From assembly GCA_009602725.1 (NCBI GenBank), contig WELB01000251.1, forward strand, positions 76,471 through 125,175: a stretch of DNA of 48,705 nucleotides, in the 5' to 3' direction. The notes below the pieces were generated by a model. The model was not told the origin of the DNA and did no database searches. It saw only the letters and a program-made list of their open reading frames with translations. This document shows positions 43,768 to 48,705 of the stretch, in pieces (within the stretch, counting starts at the first letter, position 1; every line of letters starts with the position of its first letter). The translations under genes were made by a program, and so were the position numbers. Source of the stretch: Spirogloea muscicola (lineage: Eukaryota; Streptophyta; Zygnematophyceae; Spirogloeales; Spirogloeaceae).

Positions 43768-43810
43768 CCCTCCGTCATTAGAAGAAAGTGCTCGCCCATT
43801 GAGAATAGGG
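43737..43810. repeat. Perfect 31-bp inverted repeat with 12-nt loop
   Basis: Arm 43737-43767 (CCCTATTCTCAATGG to CTTTCTTCT) is exactly complementary to 43780-43810. The left arm is the 3' end of a family B tail and the right arm is the same end inserted in the opposite orientation. The unit can fold into a 31-bp stem. Confidence 0.95.
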
Positions 43811-43904
43811 TCATTTGGCCCCTTCGAACCTTTGTCACTTCTTTCCGCGCAAGAAGGAGCGGCACTACCAGGACCATCCCCGGGGGGACCATCTTTACCG
43901 AAAT

Positions 43905-44265
43905 GCGTGTGTATTAAGGGATGGGAAGGCCATGTGTGGCCAAGTACGAAGGCAAGCACATTGACCAATGTACGTCACCTGCTTTTAGGCTGACCCGCTC
44001 AGTAACCACGAGTCAGCACATAGAGGTCGCTAACTGATGCTCAAATACCGGACGGCAGTTGACAAGCTCTCGAACTACCAGCTAAGGCTCGACCAGCTTT
44101 CTGATGCAACGCATGAGCCTGAGCTCGCTGCAGACAAGCTGACACTCTATTTCGCAAAAATGATAGAGAGGCTGCCGGCATACCCATCTGGGCTGGAAGC
44201 ATATCCTTGCGTCGTCCATATCCCAGACTCGCTATGTTCTCAAGTAGGGTATGGAAGCGAGGACC
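43905..44265 (-). mobile_element. LINE family A C-terminal fragment
   Basis: The minus strand reads RFHTLLENIASLGYGRRKD, LPAQMGMPAASLSFLRNRV, AHALHQKAGRALAG, then the SDLYVLTRGY-stop context near 44000 and the TTGTACTTGGCCACACATGGCC-type tail down to 43905. It is truncated at 44265, where a plus-strand LINE piece begins. Confidence 0.8.
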
Positions 44266-44490
44266 AGGAGCTTTACCCGTTTGCCACAGATATCTACGGA
44301 GGCTACAGCGTGAAATGGTCCTCCCTGATCCAGCATCTGGCCCGGCTGGTTGATGCGCGTCGTCGAAGTTGGGGGGCAAGCTTGGGCCAATCCAGCATTC
44401 CGCAGGCCTTAGTTGAGTATTATAGAATGCGGCTCTCGCTTAGTTTGAAGCGCTTGCAAGCATCGGCTCTTCATCAACGTGCAGAAGACA
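44266..44490 (+). mobile_element. LINE fragment of a further family
   Basis: Reads LYPFATDIYGGYSVKWSSL, LARLVDARRR and VEYYRMRLSLSLKRLQASAL. This is the same domain as A and B (F-x-P-L-A-x-D, then R-L-S-L-x-R) but distinct in sequence; it may be the body of family C. It ends at AEDKK, where a minus-strand hairpin tail starts. The open frame 44037-44510 spans the inverted junction at 44265 and is not one protein. Confidence 0.65.
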
Positions 44491-44640
44491 AGAAAGTGCT
44501 CGCCCATTGAGGATAGGGGCTGGAAAAGCCAGCCCAAAAAAGAATGAACAGAGGACGAGAAGGGGGCCAGGGGAAGCGCTAAGAAAAACAAGCACACACA
44601 GAAGAGCTCGCCCATCAACGTGCAGGGCGCGCTCTAAGTT
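44491..44640 (-). repeat. LINE family B tail
   Basis: Starts AAGAAAGTGCTCGCCCATTG, hairpin GGGGCTGGAAAAGCCAGCCC at 44515-44534, then GGGGCCAGGGGAAGCGCTAA and the UTR. A second partial GCTCGCCCAT follows at about 44606. Confidence 0.75.
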
Positions 44641-44867
44641 AGGCCTCCGGCTTTCGTGGCGGCGCTCCAGCTCCCAAAGTTAGCTTGTCAGATTTGTTTG
44701 TGCTCACCAGTGGGTACAAATGTCACCTTAGGCACCTTAGTTTAGGTCTCGGTATTATGTAGCCTTGTTTAGTTTGCCCTAGACTCTGCCTGAACAATGT
44801 ATTGGCTTGAAGTGGCCTCCCTTTCATTTCATGCGCCCCACGCGCCTTCTCTCATTGCAATTCCGTG
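44641..44867 (+). mobile_element. LINE family C 3' end, stop codon lost
   Basis: Near-duplicate of 29010-29220 (APKVSLSDLFVLT then S-G-Y). The TGA is replaced by AAA at the equivalent of the stop, and the 3' UTR ends in CATTTCATGCGCCCCACGCG. It abuts the tail of the long minus-strand LINE. Confidence 0.8.
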
Positions 44868-47800
44868 TATTAGAAACAAATGTAGGTCAAATGGCCAAGT
44901 ACAAAGGCAAGCACAAATAAAGATCTACATAACCTACAGCAGATTGACCCGCCCAATAACCACGGGTCAAAACATAAAGGTCACTAATCGATGCATGAAT
45001 ACTAGATGCCAGAAACTGAGCCCTTCTGCCACCAGCTAGAGCTCGCCCAGCTTTCTGGTGCAAGGTACTAGCCTGAGCACGCTGCAAACAGGCCGAAACT
45101 CGTCGCCGCAAAAGCGACAGATATGCAGCTGGCAAGCCCATCTCAGCCAGAAACACATCTGCGCGTCGAGTGTAGCCTAGATTGGCAATGCTTTGAAGGA
45201 GAGTGTGGAAACGAGGACCCAGACAGCCAAAGATGTCGCTTGCCGCTGGCAGGAGCTGATCGCATTGGGGGTACTCGGAGTAGTGCCGCAGTTTTCTTTG
45301 CTCTGCACCGCCCACCGCGTGCCCAGCGATGTGTGTCGATGCTGGGCCTTTATATGCCTCCATAACAACAACGTCGACCAGGGCCCGTGGTCCCCCACCA
45401 GGTTGCACGCCACAATATCAAGTGTGCGGCGATGATGACGTCCCTGGGCGTCCGTGGTGATAGGCATGATATTGTTGACTTCCACGACCGCACGGTAGCC
45501 GGTGTCGCGCATCAAGCCCGCCAGGGCATCGCGAAGGAGGTTGTGAATGCCCACCACTTCTGGTCCAGTGGGGCATCTCAGCATGTGAGTGGCGAGCACA
45601 GCACCCTCTGCACGGAAGCCGCACTCGCACTGGCGCACCCCAATCAGGCAATTAGGTGGGAGGCCGAGGAAGAGTTGAAGCGATGTCCGAAAGGCCTCGG
45701 AGCTGATGCTGAAGGCGTTGGCGACGGGGGGAGAGGTGATCCAGTCAGTGGCACCAGGTGTGGCCAGAGAAGTGAGTCTTGCCAAGCTCCTCGGATTGTT
45801 CTGAATCTCTGGCAGCCTCCTCAACCTTCTGCGGCGTTCGTCTTCCACTGCCGTAACCAGTCTGGATTGTGCCCCTCTATCAGAAGCTTGGGCGAGGGTG
45901 GAGAATGGCGTGAGTAGGGGTTGGAGAGAGGGGAAAGAGCTGATGGCTGAGTCGCGGATGCTCCTCAGATCCGCTTGGAAGGGGAAGGAGCCTTCCTCCA
46001 CATTGCGTACAGGGTCGTGGAGGCAAGGGAAGCGCATGGGGAGCAGGGAGGCGATCTGGTGCCAGCAGCCCAGGAAGGCTGCTTGCGCCGTCTGCTCCAA
46101 CGACCGGCAGCCAAGGCCGCCCATGCGAGTAGGGAGGGAGGCCTGGAGGGAAGCTGAAGCTGAGGGGAAAGATGAAGAATGTAGTAGGGCTGCCAGGGAC
46201 TGCTGAAGGGAGTCATCATATTCCTTGTAGAGCTCCGCCACCATGCCCAAGGGGGCGACTGTCCGTTGCAGATAGCAAGCCCGTTGGCCGATGCAGCGGG
46301 TGAGGATGGCCAACGCCAGCTGCGTATCCCCAAGGAGGGGAAGGGAAGGGAGGGGGGCGAGGTGTTTGTGAAGGCGTTCCCGCAAGTCCACTGCCACGTG
46401 AGCTGGTGTATGGAAGGGGACCTTGAGGATGGCCAGCCCATTGGCAGGGGTCTGACAGCCGTGGGGGAGCTGAAGGTTGGCAGGGAGACCGCGTGGGGAC
46501 CAGGCCACGCTCTTGGACGGGCAAACCTGCAGGCCCATCAGGTCCAATTCGCGAACGAGCAAGGGGTAAGCCGCTATGACTTCAGCTGGAGGTCCAATGA
46601 TGTGTGTGTCATCCGCGTAGGAAGGGAAGAGGAGGTCTGGGTGTTGGCTCTGAGTGCGCCGATTAGCCCGGCAATGTGCCAACGCAAACAGGATTGGGCA
46701 AGGGGATCCGCCTGGCGTGTGCCAGAAGATGACCACAGCGTCTTCCATGACTCACCGGCTTGCCACAGCAGCCGCCCTGGGCGGCCATAGGCCATGAGGA
46801 TATAGGGTATAAGGGAAGGGAAGTGATCGCGCAGCTCCTCCATGATGACGCTGCGCTCCACTGTGTTATAGGCGTTACTGATATCCAGCCTAAGGACCAT
46901 CACTGAAGGGTCCACGTCGAGAGCTGCACGGACGCCGTGGATGAGGGCCTCCACCCCGCAGGACATGCCAGCACCAAATTGGTGGGGCGATAGATGGCTG
47001 GTCAGCTGGGTTTCAGCTCGTTGCACACGGCCTTTGATACCAGCCGCATGACAATCTCCGTCATCGCAATGGGTCTGATACCGCCTGTTGGCTTCGCAAG
47101 GGCTAGCAGGTGGCTGGAGTTTAAGGCATCGGCAATGCGTGGTGGAATGGCAGCCCTAAAATGTGCCGGCAGGTGGACAGTAACAAGGAGAAGCTCCTCT
47201 CATCCCCATCAAGCAGTAGGTCGTGTAGGTGCTCAAAGAGCCATCCAGAAGGGCCTCCAGACATCATCCGGGGGGCTTTGGTCAGGGCCACATGGAGCGC
47301 CTCTGCCGATAGGTCGAGAGGGTTGGGGAGCTCGCCAGCCCAGGGCTCAAGGGGGTGTTGTGGAGGGGGGTGGAGCTGTCGCAAGATAGCCTCTGTGGCG
47401 TCATTGGTAGTAGCCAGGGGGTCAGGGCAAAGGGCCTGAGCGGCCCGGGAAAGTTCTCCTACCCTGCCAAAGCGTCTTGCCCGCGCTAGATTGCCAGCTG
47501 TGGACTGTTGAGAGGGCTGGTTGACTGATCCATTGCGCGCCCGCCGCTGAGAGAGCGTGACCCGAGCAGCTGCTGAACGCTGCTGAGCCAACTCCTCCCA
47601 TTTTCCACTTGTAAATTTAGCCAGTCTGTCTTGGAGTGTCTTGCGGCCTCTGACGCCAAAAGAGGGAAGATGGCCAAGAACAAGCTTGGGAAAAAGCATG
47701 TACAAGGCCCAGGCCGCCTCGTCCATAGAGTCCGCTTCGATACGAGCAAGGTAAGGCGTAAGAACCTTGGTGCACTCACGACGTGCCCATCTGGGAGTGT

Positions 47801-48705
47801 GGCGTAGGGTTTGAAGACCGTCAGGGATGAGGAGGGAGGGGAGGTCCACTGTGGCAGCCCAATGTCAGCTCTCTGAAGAAGGGGGTGGTGGAGGCCGGAC
47901 GGTGCCCGGCACATGTGAACTTGCTGCCAGCTGCTGCTGATTCTGACGATTGTGGCAGTGATAGGCATGGACTGGCAGCCCTCTCGTGCAGAATCGTTGC
48001 TGGCATACTGGGCAGGGGACTCTCTGGTCTGGAGCATTTGGGAGGCCCTTGTGGACAGGGCTCGGGTCGTGAGACCGACCCTGCTGATGGCGAGGTCGTT
48101 CGTGATGGTCACCAGCTGGACGGCGTCTTATGACAGCAGATTGAGGCAGCAAGGGAGGAAGAGGTACGGGAAGAGTTAGCAGGGAAGGTAGAGGAGGCAA
48201 TGGTGACGGCGGCACTGCTGGTGGTGGTGAGGTGGTGGCTCCGGGGCAGGGACTGGTGGAGGCACTGGTGAATGCACAGCTGGAGCTTGGGGAAGAGATG
48301 GGCGTTGCCTTCGAAACGAGAGTAGATGCAGCAGACTTCGCGGCCGGCACGGAAGAGAGGGCCCGTCCGCAGTAGAGGAGTCGCTTGACTGTGCCGGGCT
48401 GGTGACAATTGCGACTCGGGGGTCCATGTTGGGGGCCTCGGACTCTGCATCCGAGGAGGCCGAGCCGGGGTCCGCAAGCCGAGCCATCTCATCAGGAGCA
48501 GGGACTGCAGGGACTGCAGGGAGGGGCTCGGGCTCCGCAGCCGTCGTCGGGGAGGAGCGTGAAGAAGCTGAAAAAGCTGGAAGGGGCGTTGAAGGAGAGT
48601 GGGAAGGTCGGCCACTGAGGCAATGGCAGCCCTCGTTGCAGCAGTCGAGCTGCGGGTGCGGTAAGGGCGAGGGGCGCGCCGAGACGGGCTGCGCGCCGCG
48701 CCTCG
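44868..48705 (-). mobile_element. Long R2-type LINE, family A, decayed (5' end at or beyond the window edge)
   Basis: Reading leftwards: a Pro/Ser-rich N-terminus with a C2H2 finger (CPVCQQRF to VHAYHCH, about 47955-48020), then a conserved pre-RT block (KAPRMMSGGPSGWLFEHL). Reverse transcriptase motifs follow: AKPTGGIRPIAM, HQFGAGMSCGVEALIHG, VLRLDISNAYNTVE (first Asp), GTRQADPL and YADDTHIIG (catalytic Asp pair). Next come a zinc knuckle CECGFRAEG..HMLRC and the restriction-like endonuclease RRTLDIVACN, ALVDVVVMEAYKG, AEQRKLRHY. The protein ends SDLYVLTRGY. This order (N-terminal finger, RT, C-terminal endonuclease, one ORF) is that of R2-clade elements. Lesions: frameshifts near 48340, 47150, 46990, 46705 and 45390, an in-frame TGA at 47865-47867, and the final TGA changed to TGG near 44955. 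It cannot be active as read. The tail ends at about 44868 without poly(A). Confidence 0.88.

Noticed and set aside
44037-44510. 157-codon plus-strand open frame
   Set aside because: It crosses the junction of a minus-strand family A fragment and a plus-strand LINE piece at about 44265; the first half is antisense of LINE code.

Overview
The window is a piece of a eukaryotic nuclear genome: every gene is broken by short GT-AG (and two GC-AG) introns, there are no bacterial operons, and much of the intergenic DNA is retrotransposon debris. A TORTIFOLIA1/SPIRAL2-type microtubule protein, two plant-like HLH transcription factors, a glutathionyl-hydroquinone reductase and a plastid-type pyrophosphatase relative point to the green lineage, most likely a streptophyte alga or early land plant. 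That placement is inference from gene content only.

Layout, left to right. (1) 1-3815 (+): a glutathionyl-hydroquinone reductase with two complete domains fused in tandem and one in-frame TAA in the second. (2) 4.5-8.8 kb: a cluster of 5'-truncated LINE copies in both orientations and a GA microsatellite. (3) 9.4-11.5 kb (+): a soluble inorganic pyrophosphatase homologue that has lost all five metal-binding aspartates. (4) 12.36-12.59 kb: a 49-bp minisatellite. (5) 13-15.5 kb: a dense array of LINE tails ending in a GGGCTGG/CCAGCCC hairpin. (6) 15.6-16.7 kb (+): an HLH gene resembling the LONESOME HIGHWAY C-terminus. (7) 20.0-25.1 kb (-): a bHLH gene of the HECATE/RSL kind with a polyglutamine exon. 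(8) 25.6-31.3 kb: more LINE tails and an ACGT-rich GC island. (9) 32.2-34.4 kb (-): a complete pICln (CLNS1A/ICLN) gene. (10) 35-36.4 kb: LINE tails. (11) 37.1-42.5 kb (+): a complete TORTIFOLIA1-like gene, 11 exons. (12) 43-48.7 kb: nested LINE tails and one long but decayed R2-type LINE on the minus strand (zinc finger, reverse transcriptase, restriction-like endonuclease).

The genes are unrelated housekeeping or regulatory loci and do not form a pathway. The connecting theme is the retrotransposons. At least three LINE families (called A, B and C here) share the same protein C-terminus, SDL-x-(V/L)LTRGY-stop. They leave mostly very short 3' fragments, carry no poly(A), and land repeatedly next to or inside one another in clusters between the genes. 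The best candidates for something new are the catalytically dead pyrophosphatase, the tandem reductase, and the hairpin-tailed LINE system with its foldback insertions.
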